Shown here piece after piece: positions 17,455-25,318 of a stretch of DNA of 64,000 bases. The notes beneath the pieces were generated by a model. It was not told where the DNA came from and made no database searches. It was given only the letters and a program-made list of their open reading frames with translations. Each line of letters opens with the position of its first letter. Within the stretch, counting starts at the first letter, position 1. Location: positions 1,736,001 through 1,800,000 of the forward strand of contig CAXXVF010000002.1 in NCBI GenBank assembly GCA_963663605.2, given 5' to 3'. This stretch comes from Sporobacter sp963663605. Lineage in GTDB: Bacteria > Bacillota > Clostridia > Oscillospirales > Oscillospiraceae. Position numbers and translations under genes: made by a program.

Positions 17455-18542
17455 GCCCCACACTCCTCTTCGTTATTAAAAGCGGCCAGTCCGAAGCGGA
17501 CGGCACGGATGATCGTTTCTTTGTTTTTGTCGTCGGAAGCGTCGTATTTTTCTTTCATAAGCCGCAGGAAGACGCCGCGCAGCGTATCGTCCCCGATTTC
17601 AGCCCATATGTCGCGGGGCGGCCGCGTCTGATCCAAAACGGTGAGATGGAAAAACCGCCCCGCCAGCTGATCCTGTAAAAAAGGGGCATCCGCTTCGCCG
17701 CCGAACGCACCGGTGAGGATTATACGGTATATGTCGCGTTCCGTATTCTGCGGCAAAGACGCCGCAACGGCGTCCAGCGCGTTATGGGCATCAGACAGGT
17801 CGACCGTATGAATTTTGTACGCGCGTCCGCCGAGCGGCCGGAATTGCAGATCGCAAACCGATTTGCCGACCGTCCCTGTTATAAGGCCCTTTTCGCCCGT
17901 CTCGTCAAAGCCCCTGCCCTCCGGGCACCCCGGATAGGCATAGCTAGTTTTTCCGGCTTGTTTTAAGCCGCTGAATGAATGTATATGGCCCAGCGCCAGA
18001 TAGTCCAGACCGGATGACGCGATGTCAGCCTCTCGTATGTGATTGTAATCATCTCCGCCCGTATCGCCGTGGAGGACCATGATATCAATGAGGTCGCTGT
18101 CCGGCGTTTTGAATCCCGGAAGCAGCGGCCTGCTGTACTGATCATTGAATCCCGCGCCCCAGACACGGCAGCTTAAACGCTCGAGCGTTACGCACGATAT
18201 CTGCGGCGACTTGAATATATGGACATTATCGGGGAAATTGCCGTATGCATACGGCGATTTGAGACAGTAGTAATCGTGATTGCCGGGTGCGATGAAGATT
18301 TCCGCATTCATCTTGGAGAACGCGCGGTATAAGACCTCCTGCGTCTCATAGTATGAAGTCGAGCTGTCCAGAAGGTCGCCTGAAAGCAGCACAAGTCCGA
18401 TCTGCTCGTCGTTGACCAAAGCCGCGATCCGTTCAAGAAGACCGCGCTGCTCCCGGCGCCGGATGCGCGCTTTCTCTTCCGGCAGCGCCTCGAACGGGGA
18501 ATCCATATGAAAATCAGCAGCATGGAGTATTTTTACGGACAT
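17451..18542 (-). CDS. SbcD/YhaO-like metallophosphoesterase (DNA exonuclease)
   Basis: Mn-dependent nuclease partner of the ATPase downstream. It shows all calcineurin-type phosphodiesterase motifs in order: ILHAADFHMDSPF (D-x-H), LLSGDLLD, APGNHDYY, VLHGDTGG and ALGHIHS. The C-terminal ~130 residues form the capping domain seen in YhaO proteins. Length 363 is between YhaO and SbcD. Together the pair likely processes DNA ends or protein-blocked DNA; in vivo role unproven. Start ATG at 18542 with a GGGGGCGG purine stretch upstream. Confidence 0.87.
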   Translation of the reverse strand: MSVKILHAADFHMDSPFEALPEEKARIRRREQRGLLERIAALVNDEQIGLVLLSGDLLDSSTSYYETQEVLYRAFSKMNAEIFIAPGNHDYYCLKSPYAYGNFPDNVHIFKSPQISCVTLERLSCRVWGAGFNDQYSRPLLPGFKTPDSDLIDIMVLHGDTGGDDYNHIREADIASSGLDYLALGHIHSFSGLKQAGKTSYAYPGCPEGRGFDETGEKGLITGTVGKSVCDLQFRPLGGRAYKIHTVDLSDAHNALDAVAASLPQNTERDIYRIILTGAFGGEADAPFLQDQLAGRFFHLTVLDQTRPPRDIWAEIGDDTLRGVFLRLMKEKYDASDDKNKETIIRAVRFGLAAFNNEEECGA

Positions 18543-19034
18543 GACGCCACCGCCCCCGAAGGTAACAATTAGTTACAGATTTTCGTATACTCCGCGTTAT
18601 TATAAAACAAATGATTACAAAAAGAAACGTCTGCTTCTAAAGTTTGGTAATTATGACTTGAATAATTTCATTTTGGCCTATATACGACAAGCTGTTTTTG
18701 TGCGATTTGTATAATACCACTTGATGTTAAATTGAATTTATGTTTATTTTATTCGCCGCGATTGGGCAGGTTAACGAGCGGATATGTCATGATAATGACT
18801 TAGATAACAGCAAAAGCGGCGCTTTTGCGCCACTTTTGCCGTTGATTTGTTATTTATTTGTCTAGCGATATTACTCGGATTTTGCTGGAAATGTTTGCTT
18901 ATAAATGCTACAATGACCGCATAACTTGGCTTTTGCCTTTCCACATAAAAATAAAACAAAAGGAACGCTGTCGGGCCGGAAGTCAAACATCGGGTTTATG
19001 ACTTTAAAATATGAGTTTAAAGGAGCTGGGCTTT
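18543..19034. other. Divergent intergenic region between the sbcD-like and cupin genes
   Basis: AT-rich 492-base gap between divergent genes. It contains a 12-bp hairpin with one mismatch and a tttt loop (18811-18838), without a U-run on either strand. There is also a possible sigma-A promoter for the cupin gene: TGGAAA at 18886-18891, 17-base spacer, TACAAT at 18909-18914. No gene seen. Confidence 0.4.
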
Positions 19035-20003
19035 ATGCAAAAGGACTTGAGAATCCACATCACCCCGAAGGACTATTTTGCGGATATCGATGAAATCCCG
19101 GATGGGAGCGAACCGCGTGCCAGAAGCCGTTATTTTGTTGCGCCATCCGGCCCTTACGGCATCAACGAAGCCTGCGAAGCCAACTACTACACCGGCAACA
19201 AGGTGCCCTATCATGAACACGCCGTCGGTTATGAGACGTTTCTGGTGGACGGCGGCCGGCTTGCGGTCCATACGCGGGGCAAGAGAGCCGTCGCCGAAAA
19301 AGGCGATATCGTACATATCCAGCCGTATATACCGCACGCGATCACCGCGCTGGAGGATAAAAGCATCTGGCGAGCTTTTCATCAGGGTATATACATGATG
19401 CAGGGTATGATCGAAGAACGTTTCCTGCGCGATATGCATCCGGATATTTTTTTCAGCGCCGATTTCAAAAAAGCAACCGACGATTGGCACAAAACCGTCT
19501 GGTTTGACTATCAATACCCGGAAGACGCGCAAGTCCCCGCCGGCGAGGTCAGTGAGATCCGTCCGTTTGAATTCAGCCTGGCCGACTATGCCTTCAACGG
19601 ATTCCACCTCAAACTGAAGGTGGGACGGTGGGAAACAAACGGCGTAAAAGAGGTCTGGCAATTCATCATGGAAAAAAACTGCCGGCTTGAATGGGAGCCC
19701 ACCTGTATCTTCGATCAGCTGTACGACGTATTCAGCGGCAGCGTCGAGGTCCGGCTCGACGGGATGGAGCCGTTTGTAGCCAGGGAGCGGGATTTGCTTC
19801 ACATACCGAAGTTTTTAGCCGGCAGCATCACGGCGCGCGAAGACACGGTTTTATTTGACTGCGGCTGCCAGGGCTTTCTGCTCCGACTCATGGACGAACT
19901 GAATTTTTACTCAGCGCAACAGCCGGAAAAGCTTGCGGACGATCATTTTATGCATCAACTCATGAAAAAGCACAACTGCCATGTGTTTTTTAAACAGCCG
20001 TAA
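19035..20003 (+). CDS. Double-cupin protein of unknown function
   Basis: A 322-residue bicupin. The first cupin core (about residues 50-115) shows the metal-binding pattern PYHEHAVGYETFLVDGG followed by GDIVHIQPYIPHAI, i.e. H-x-H...E...H. The second core (about 195-275) has the fold spacing (LEWEPTCIFDQLYDVFSGSVEVRLDG, RDLLHIPKFLAG) but fewer histidines. The start is ATG 19035, nine bases after AAAGGAG; an ATG at 19011 has no such site. It converges on the ABC importer operon and shares a terminator with it. An isomerase, dioxygenase or sugar-modifying role is possible; none is demonstrated. Confidence 0.75.
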   Translation: MQKDLRIHITPKDYFADIDEIPDGSEPRARSRYFVAPSGPYGINEACEANYYTGNKVPYHEHAVGYETFLVDGGRLAVHTRGKRAVAEKGDIVHIQPYIPHAITALEDKSIWRAFHQGIYMMQGMIEERFLRDMHPDIFFSADFKKATDDWHKTVWFDYQYPEDAQVPAGEVSEIRPFEFSLADYAFNGFHLKLKVGRWETNGVKEVWQFIMEKNCRLEWEPTCIFDQLYDVFSGSVEVRLDGMEPFVARERDLLHIPKFLAGSITAREDTVLFDCGCQGFLLRLMDELNFYSAQQPEKLADDHFMHQLMKKHNCHVFFKQP

Positions 20004-20020
20004 CAACCGGCTTTTGTTAT

Positions 20021-20056
20021 AAAAAAAGACTATCCTGTGCAGGATAGTCTTTTTTT
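20021..20056. terminator. Bidirectional terminator between the cupin gene and ABC importer operon
   Basis: A near-perfect inverted repeat, 20021-20056, with seven A on one side and seven T on the other, so a U-run follows the stem in both directions. Confidence 0.92.
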
Positions 20057-20071
20057 AGTATTTCTCAGCTG

Positions 20072-21082
20072 TTATGCGTCCGGGTCCAACTTCTTCGTAT
20101 CCCCTGTGTCGTCAGATGCACCGGTAAGTACATCCGGCACTTCTTTGACGGCCTTCTTGCCTTTTTTGCTGGCAAGGATCGTCACGAACAGTATCAGAAG
20201 CAAAAGGATGCCTTCGACAGTCTGGGAGTATTGGGTCTCAGACAGTCCTATGAGGGCCAGTCCGTTGACAATGATCGTTATGGAGAAAGACCCGAGAAGG
20301 ACCTTATAGAACTTGGCCGAGGTGCCGCCGGTGACGAGAACGCCGCCGAGGAAAATAGCCATCGCGACCTTCATCTCGAAGAAAACGCCCATCTGCTGGC
20401 TCGTTCCGCCGACCGTGGTGAGTGAAAACAGCGTGCCGAATCCGACCATAAGGCCGGAAAGCGCGAACGCAACAACTTTCATAAGCGATACCGGAACGCC
20501 GACGAATTTGGCGGTTGTCTCATTCTCGCCGATGGCCCTGCTGTATTTGCCAATTTTGGTGAATTCAAAAATATATGCCATGACAATTATAATCAAGACG
20601 AAAACCGGGTATCTGATATAGGATTCGCCAAGCACGGTCATGGATTCCGGGATATACTGCACCCCGATGATCGTCTGGATGTAGTTTACTATTCCGCGAA
20701 CACCGATGAGCATCGCAATGGTCAGCATGAAGGACGGGACCTTGAATCTGCTGACAACAATGCCGTTAAATATCCCGATGATGAGGGCTACGATCAGCGC
20801 TATAGGGACAAGCAGTATGCCGCCCGCAGCATTTGAAACCCATGTAGCCACGACGCCCGCCAGCGCAAGGTTCACGCCGACGGAGAGGTCGATACTGCCC
20901 TGCGCCACAACAAAAAGCGCACCGCAGCCGACGACGATCGTGATAAGTGACTGTTCCAGCAGCGTATTCAGATTAAATGCGGAAAGCATCTTCCCGCCAC
21001 TGGCAATTGCAAAGAATATAAATATCACAAAGAACGCGATGAAGGGAACGACATCCTGCCAGTTTATCTTAAGTTTCTTCAT
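20072..21082 (-). CDS. ABC importer permease, ribose/autoinducer-2 type (RbsC family)
   Basis: Inner-membrane permease of 336 residues with eight to ten helices. The family core is visible as FNLNTLLEQSLITIVVGCGALFVVAQGSIDLSVGVNLALAGVVATW and later FGTLFSLTTVGGTSQQMGVFFEMKVAMAIFLGGVLVTGG (in overlapping helices). The C-terminus is polar and charged (KKGKKAVKEVPD...). It is the last gene of the five-gene operon, overlapping the ATPase gene by four bases. Two different permeases are encoded here, so the transporter is probably a heterodimer. Substrate unknown. Confidence 0.9.
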   Translation of the reverse strand: MKKLKINWQDVVPFIAFFVIFIFFAIASGGKMLSAFNLNTLLEQSLITIVVGCGALFVVAQGSIDLSVGVNLALAGVVATWVSNAAGGILLVPIALIVALIIGIFNGIVVSRFKVPSFMLTIAMLIGVRGIVNYIQTIIGVQYIPESMTVLGESYIRYPVFVLIIIVMAYIFEFTKIGKYSRAIGENETTAKFVGVPVSLMKVVAFALSGLMVGFGTLFSLTTVGGTSQQMGVFFEMKVAMAIFLGGVLVTGGTSAKFYKVLLGSFSITIIVNGLALIGLSETQYSQTVEGILLLLILFVTILASKKGKKAVKEVPDVLTGASDDTGDTKKLDPDA

Positions 21083-22581
21083 ATCATCACCCCTATGACG
21101 GACTGCTCCGTAAACTCTTCATCCCTGCGGATAGTTTTAGTCATCCGGCCGTCTTTCATCACGATCAGCCTGTCGGCCATACCGAGGACTTCCGTCAGTT
21201 CGTCGGATATCAGGATAATAGCAATTCCGTTTTTCTTCGCTTCTTTCATTATTGAATAGATATAAGCCTTGACGCCGACGTCAACGCCCCGCGTCGGGCA
21301 ATCCAAAATCAAAAGCTTGAGGTCTTTGGCCAGCCAGCGCCCGAGATTGACCTTTTGTTTGTTGCCTCCTGAAAGCGCGTCCATCCTTTGATTGGTGTCC
21401 GTGCATTTGACCGAAAGCTTCTGCGTCATATCGGCAGCCAGCTTTTTTAGTTTTTTAGGCGAGATGAAACCGATTCCACCCTGCAGTTCCGTGAGGGACG
21501 GCAAAGCCAGATTGTCCAGTATGCTCGCATGTATCATGAGCGCTTCACTATCCCTGTCTTTAGGGACATAGGCCATATTGTTTTTGAGCGATTTTGTCGC
21601 TTTTTTTACAGCAAGGTTTTTGGCCTTCAGATTTATGGTGCCTGTGTCCGGTTTTACCAGACCGTACACCGCTTTCCCCACCATGTGGATACCGGAATCG
21701 CTCAGGCCGCAAAATCCGAGGATCTCACCCTTATGCACCTCAAAGGAAACGTCTATGACTCTGTTTTCGACCGTGAGGTTTGAAACGCTCAGGACGACTT
21801 CATCCGTGTAATCCGGCTTCATGTCTGCGCGGTAATAATCACCGCTGATCTCGCGCCCGACCATCATCCGTTTGATTTCCTCCGATGTTGTATCGGCCGA
21901 AACAACATCACCGACCACCTCTCCGTCCCGGAGGACGGTTATGGAATCCGTGATTTTGATGAGCTCATCCACGTCGTGCGTGATAACGATGACGGACCGG
22001 CCCATCGATTTAAGCTTTTCAAGCAGTTCATAGAGCTTTTTACGATTATTCATTGACAGCGATTGTGTGATCTCGTCGAGCAGCAGTATATCCGGATCCA
22101 CGGACAGCGCCCGCGCCAGCTCGATCATTTTCCGTGTTTCGATCATCATGCCGTCCGTTAACTTATTAAGCGGCACCTTGGGCAAATCCCATTTTTCAAA
22201 CTGTTCAGCCGCTGCTTTATTCAGGGCTTTGAGGCTGACGACGCCGTTTTTTGTAAACTGGCCGGTCCTCCCCAGGAACACGTTGACGCCGGCAGGCAGG
22301 CTGCCGACAACGCCAAGCTCCTGCATGACCATGGAAATACCGCTGTTATTGGCGTCGATCGGGCTGTGGGGGTCATATTCCTTGCAGCCCAGAAGCATCG
22401 TACCGGTATCTTTGTGGTACAGTCCCGCAATCTGTGATATCAGGGTGGATTTGCCCGAACCATTTTCTCCAATAAGACCTTTAATTTCGCCTTTTTTCAC
22501 GCTGAAATCGATATCCTTATTGGCGTGCGTCGGGCCGAAATACTTATTGAGTTTTTTGATTTCAAGAATGGTTTCGCTCAT
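21079..22581 (-). CDS. ABC importer ATPase, ribose type with two nucleotide-binding domains (RbsA family)
   Basis: Two tandem ABC domains in 500 residues. Domain 1 (about 1-245) has Walker A GENGSGKST, Walker B DILLLDEITQSL and switch region VITHDVDEL; its signature is atypical (DGMMIETRKMIELARAL), as usual for this family. Domain 2 (about 250-500) has a degenerate Walker A region (GFCGLSDSGIHMVG) but a good signature LSGGNKQKVNLGRWL and Walker B LLILDCPTRGVDVG. One catalytic and one degenerate P-loop is the RbsA pattern. Start overlaps the upstream permease stop. Confidence 0.92.
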   Translation of the reverse strand: MSETILEIKKLNKYFGPTHANKDIDFSVKKGEIKGLIGENGSGKSTLISQIAGLYHKDTGTMLLGCKEYDPHSPIDANNSGISMVMQELGVVGSLPAGVNVFLGRTGQFTKNGVVSLKALNKAAAEQFEKWDLPKVPLNKLTDGMMIETRKMIELARALSVDPDILLLDEITQSLSMNNRKKLYELLEKLKSMGRSVIVITHDVDELIKITDSITVLRDGEVVGDVVSADTTSEEIKRMMVGREISGDYYRADMKPDYTDEVVLSVSNLTVENRVIDVSFEVHKGEILGFCGLSDSGIHMVGKAVYGLVKPDTGTINLKAKNLAVKKATKSLKNNMAYVPKDRDSEALMIHASILDNLALPSLTELQGGIGFISPKKLKKLAADMTQKLSVKCTDTNQRMDALSGGNKQKVNLGRWLAKDLKLLILDCPTRGVDVGVKAYIYSIMKEAKKNGIAIILISDELTEVLGMADRLIVMKDGRMTKTIRRDEEFTEQSVIGVMI

Positions 22582-23564
22582 TTCACAACCCCCTTATGGC
22601 CTCTTTGGCCGATGATGCCGAATACGATCAGGAAAGCGCCCAAAAAAGCTTCCTGCAGCGTCCCGGAGGGTATACCCAATATGGTCAGCAAGTTGAAGAT
22701 TGCGTATATGATGATTGCGCAGACCGGCACCGCAATGATGATATTGAGCCGCTTCTGCAAAATCTGCGCCAACAGGACGATCGCGAGCGGCTGAAAAACC
22801 ACATATATACTTGTAAGTCCCGTTTTAACCGTCGTCCGCCCCGCGACACTTTCCTGAACGATTCCGGCTATCCCGATAAAAATACCGCATATCACGCCGA
22901 CCCACAGGAGCGTTTTGAGAATATTGATGCCAAGCGCCTTGGCCACGTCCTTATTGCCGCCAAGAGCCCGGATGTTCAGACCAACGGACGTCCGGTTGTA
23001 AATGATGTACGCTGCAACAAATCCGACGGCGAGGAGTATGATGCTGTACGGCAGTTTCCCCAAAATTCGGAGGCTTTTATCCATTTCCGCATAGATGAGA
23101 TCCTCCGTCACTTTGTTGACCTTAAGGAAAACGGCGACAGCTTCATAAATCATCGCCAGGCTGATACCGGCGATCCAAGACGGTATCTTCGTAAACGCGA
23201 AGACATTAAAGTTTATGAATACTAAAAGCGTTCCTACAATCAGTCCGCCAAGTATGACGCCCGGATATCCATACCAGTTTCCGAAGATACAGGTGGCAAA
23301 AGAACCAAGCACCATAATCGCACCGACCGACAGGTCCGTATAGCCGCAGGCGAATAAAAAGCATATCCCCCATGCGATAAAAGTGGGCCATACAATATGT
23401 GAAATAATGACCGTTATGTTCGTCCACTCAAGGAATCTTCCGCCTGCGACAAAATTGAAAATAATCGCGACGACTATGATGGCAGCAACCAGAATCAGAA
23501 AAAACACAAGCGGATTTTGTTGCTTTTCTTTAGCCGGATCTTTATTTGATGCTAACGTCTGCAT
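22578..23564 (-). CDS. ABC importer permease, ribose type, second paralogue
   Basis: A 328-residue membrane protein with about nine helices, including IVWPTFIAWGICFLFACGYTDLSVGAIMVLGSFATCIFG, whose DLSVG motif is typical of BPD_transp_2 permeases. A later segment RALGGNKDVAKALGIN is the EAA-like cytoplasmic loop contacting the ATPase. The cytoplasmic N-terminus is short and polar (MQTLASNKDPAKEKQQN). A 226-base gap with a strong hairpin separates it from the upstream binding-protein gene. Confidence 0.9.
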   Translation of the reverse strand: MQTLASNKDPAKEKQQNPLVFFLILVAAIIVVAIIFNFVAGGRFLEWTNITVIISHIVWPTFIAWGICFLFACGYTDLSVGAIMVLGSFATCIFGNWYGYPGVILGGLIVGTLLVFINFNVFAFTKIPSWIAGISLAMIYEAVAVFLKVNKVTEDLIYAEMDKSLRILGKLPYSIILLAVGFVAAYIIYNRTSVGLNIRALGGNKDVAKALGINILKTLLWVGVICGIFIGIAGIVQESVAGRTTVKTGLTSIYVVFQPLAIVLLAQILQKRLNIIIAVPVCAIIIYAIFNLLTILGIPSGTLQEAFLGAFLIVFGIIGQRGHKGVVK

Positions 23565-23685
23565 AAACTGGACACCTCTTTTTCTGCAAATATTAATCTA
23601 TTTGCGACACTGTTTTAAAAACAGGCGCTGTTAGCCCCTCATCAAACCTCTTACCTCTTATTGTTATAAGGATAATGCCGTTTAC

Positions 23686-23720
23686 CCGGAACAGCCTGCC
23701 GCAGGGGCAGGCTGTTCCGG
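23686..23720 (-). other. Strong hairpin between binding-protein and permease genes
   Basis: A 15-bp perfect stem (23686-23700 with 23706-23720) lies in the 226-base gap after the second binding-protein gene. No U-run follows in the transcribed direction. It fits a 3' stabiliser that raises binding-protein mRNA over permease mRNA. A related hairpin follows the first binding-protein gene (25224-25258). Confidence 0.6.
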
Positions 23721-23790
23721 TTGCTTTAATTTATATCGGTCAAATATAAATCCCGCACTGCTTAATTACTTAAATTTATCGTCGGTTCGA

Positions 23791-25011
23791 TTACATACCG
23801 TTCGCTTCGAGGATCGCCTCGAGCGTCAGGCCGTTCTCCATCAGATCCAGATATGTCTCATAAGTGACATCCTGATTAAATCTCCAGCAGAGGCTCTCGA
23901 GCATACCCACTGTAACGGGCTGCACGCCATCGGTGGTGAAGACGGACATATATGCGTCGACATTGTCCTTATTGACCGCAAACGGATGTGTCTGCAGATG
24001 CGGCGCTTTGCCGTTTTCGTCAAGGATCGGGTGGCCGTCCAGATAGTTCTGAAGGAGCGTAGGCGCAATCAGCGAGGCCAGCATGATGCCGTCGTTGCCC
24101 GCTTTGATAGTGCCGTCTTTGATATACTCAGCCGATGTCTTATCGACGCATGACATATAAACGTTGATGCCGCCGGTCAGGCCAAGCTTATCGATCGCGG
24201 AAAGAGAACCGGGGATATAGTCGCCAACCATGGCGTACAGGCATTCGGCCTCCTTATAAGCCGAGAGCATATCCTCAGCTTTTGTCGGGCACTCGGATGC
24301 GTCGGTGCAGCGGGCTTCCGACAAAATCGTTCCGCCGCCCGCTTCAAATGCCTGCCTGAAGCCTTCGGACCGCTGATCCATGTTGTTGTCGCCGATATTG
24401 CCGCCGATGATAACAGCCGTTGTGCAGCCGTCGTCAATCGCCATCTGGGCAACTTCCATACCATCGGTGACCATGTCGGCATCAATACAGCCTACATAAT
24501 AGGGATTGTTGTCCTGAAGCTTCACACGGTCAGGTTCTTCGCCGATGAACGTAAACAGAACGAACGGGACTTTAGCATCCATGCAGATGTCGCCCATCTG
24601 AAGCAGGTTCGTCACGCCGGCTGCCTGCAGCGCAATACCGTTTACGCCGGCTGCGCAGAAGTTTTGAACATTGGCTGTTTCTTTATCGGGCGTGAAGTCG
24701 TCGCTCGCTCTCATGGTAGTGTTGCCAAGTGATGTCAGAGCATATTCGGCATTATCACCGAAAGCGTCCAGGATCGGAACGCCGGAGCCCCATGTGTTAA
24801 CGCCTATATTATAAGACGCTGTCGGTACTTCTTCACCCTGCTCTGTCTCGGCAGGCGCCGCTTCGCCGGATTCGGAAGGCGCTGCTTCAGTCGAAGCCGC
24901 AGGAGATTCTTCAGCCGGCGTTGTCTTCTCGGCACAGCCGGTTATGACTAACGCAAAAATCAGAATCAACGCGAAAATCGGAGCCAGTTTTCTTAGGTTA
25001 CCTTTTGACAT
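23791..25011 (-). CDS. Sugar-type ABC substrate-binding lipoprotein (copy 2)
   Basis: Extracellular receptor for the importer, anchored by lipid. It has a lipoprotein signal (residues 1-26) with lipobox VITGC, then a low-complexity Glu/Ala/Ser linker (about 28-65). The periplasmic-binding-protein fold (about 66-406) follows, with IGVNTWGSG, TANVQNFCAAGVNGIALQAAG, GDICMDAKVPFVLFTF and VIIGGNIGDNNMDQRSEGF. Several cysteines (FCAAG, DICM, VGCID, CTDASECP) are shared with the upstream paralogue and are unusual for this class. The two proteins are highly similar along the whole length, so they arose by tandem duplication. Confidence 0.88.
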   Translation of the reverse strand: MSKGNLRKLAPIFALILIFALVITGCAEKTTPAEESPAASTEAAPSESGEAAPAETEQGEEVPTASYNIGVNTWGSGVPILDAFGDNAEYALTSLGNTTMRASDDFTPDKETANVQNFCAAGVNGIALQAAGVTNLLQMGDICMDAKVPFVLFTFIGEEPDRVKLQDNNPYYVGCIDADMVTDGMEVAQMAIDDGCTTAVIIGGNIGDNNMDQRSEGFRQAFEAGGGTILSEARCTDASECPTKAEDMLSAYKEAECLYAMVGDYIPGSLSAIDKLGLTGGINVYMSCVDKTSAEYIKDGTIKAGNDGIMLASLIAPTLLQNYLDGHPILDENGKAPHLQTHPFAVNKDNVDAYMSVFTTDGVQPVTVGMLESLCWRFNQDVTYETYLDLMENGLTLEAILEANGM

Positions 25012-25138
25012 TTTTCATTCCTCCAAAAAATAAATAGTTGCAATCATGCGTAGGGTAGCAAGACTGCACTTTTCCATCCCAACAATAATAGCACATAACT
25101 ACACGTAAAAAAAGTACCAAATATTCTATATTAATGAG

Positions 25139-25176
25139 TTTTGTATATACTAAATTAATTAATTTTGTATATACTA
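25139..25176. repeat. Direct repeats with palindromic core gtatatac
   Basis: ttttgtatatacta occurs at 25139-25152 and again at 25163-25176, a 24-base period, i.e. a little over two helical turns. Each contains the self-complementary gtatatac. They lie 128-165 bases upstream of the copy-2 start codon and resemble operators of GntR-type dimers. No regulator gene is nearby. Confidence 0.45.
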
Positions 25177-25223
25177 ACATAACAAACTTTTTTACTTTTG
25201 TATTCTGCCATAAAGCCATTCAT

Positions 25224-25258
25224 CCGGGACAGTCTGCTTTCTATGCAGGCTGTCCCGG
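25224..25258 (-). other. Strong hairpin after the first binding-protein gene
   Basis: A 14-bp stem with one G-U pair (25224-25237 with 25245-25258). Sequence and position resemble the hairpin at 23686-23720, each lying just after a binding-protein gene. Confidence 0.6.
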
Positions 25259-25318
25259 CTTCAGGTGTTTTTGTCAAGATAAAATGCAAAAGATAATAAT
25301 CAGGTTTGCCTGCTGAGA

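Larger units (their letters stand above)
25012..25318. other. Gap between the two binding-protein genes
   Basis: 307 bases holding two 14-base direct repeats with a palindromic core (25139-25176) and a strong hairpin (25224-25258). No gene seen; short frames spanning the repeats are repetitive artefacts. Confidence 0.6.

Noticed and set aside
25139..25176. Possible start of a CRISPR array or transposon end
   Set aside because: Only two 14-base copies with a 10-base gap; no further repeats, cas genes or transposase.
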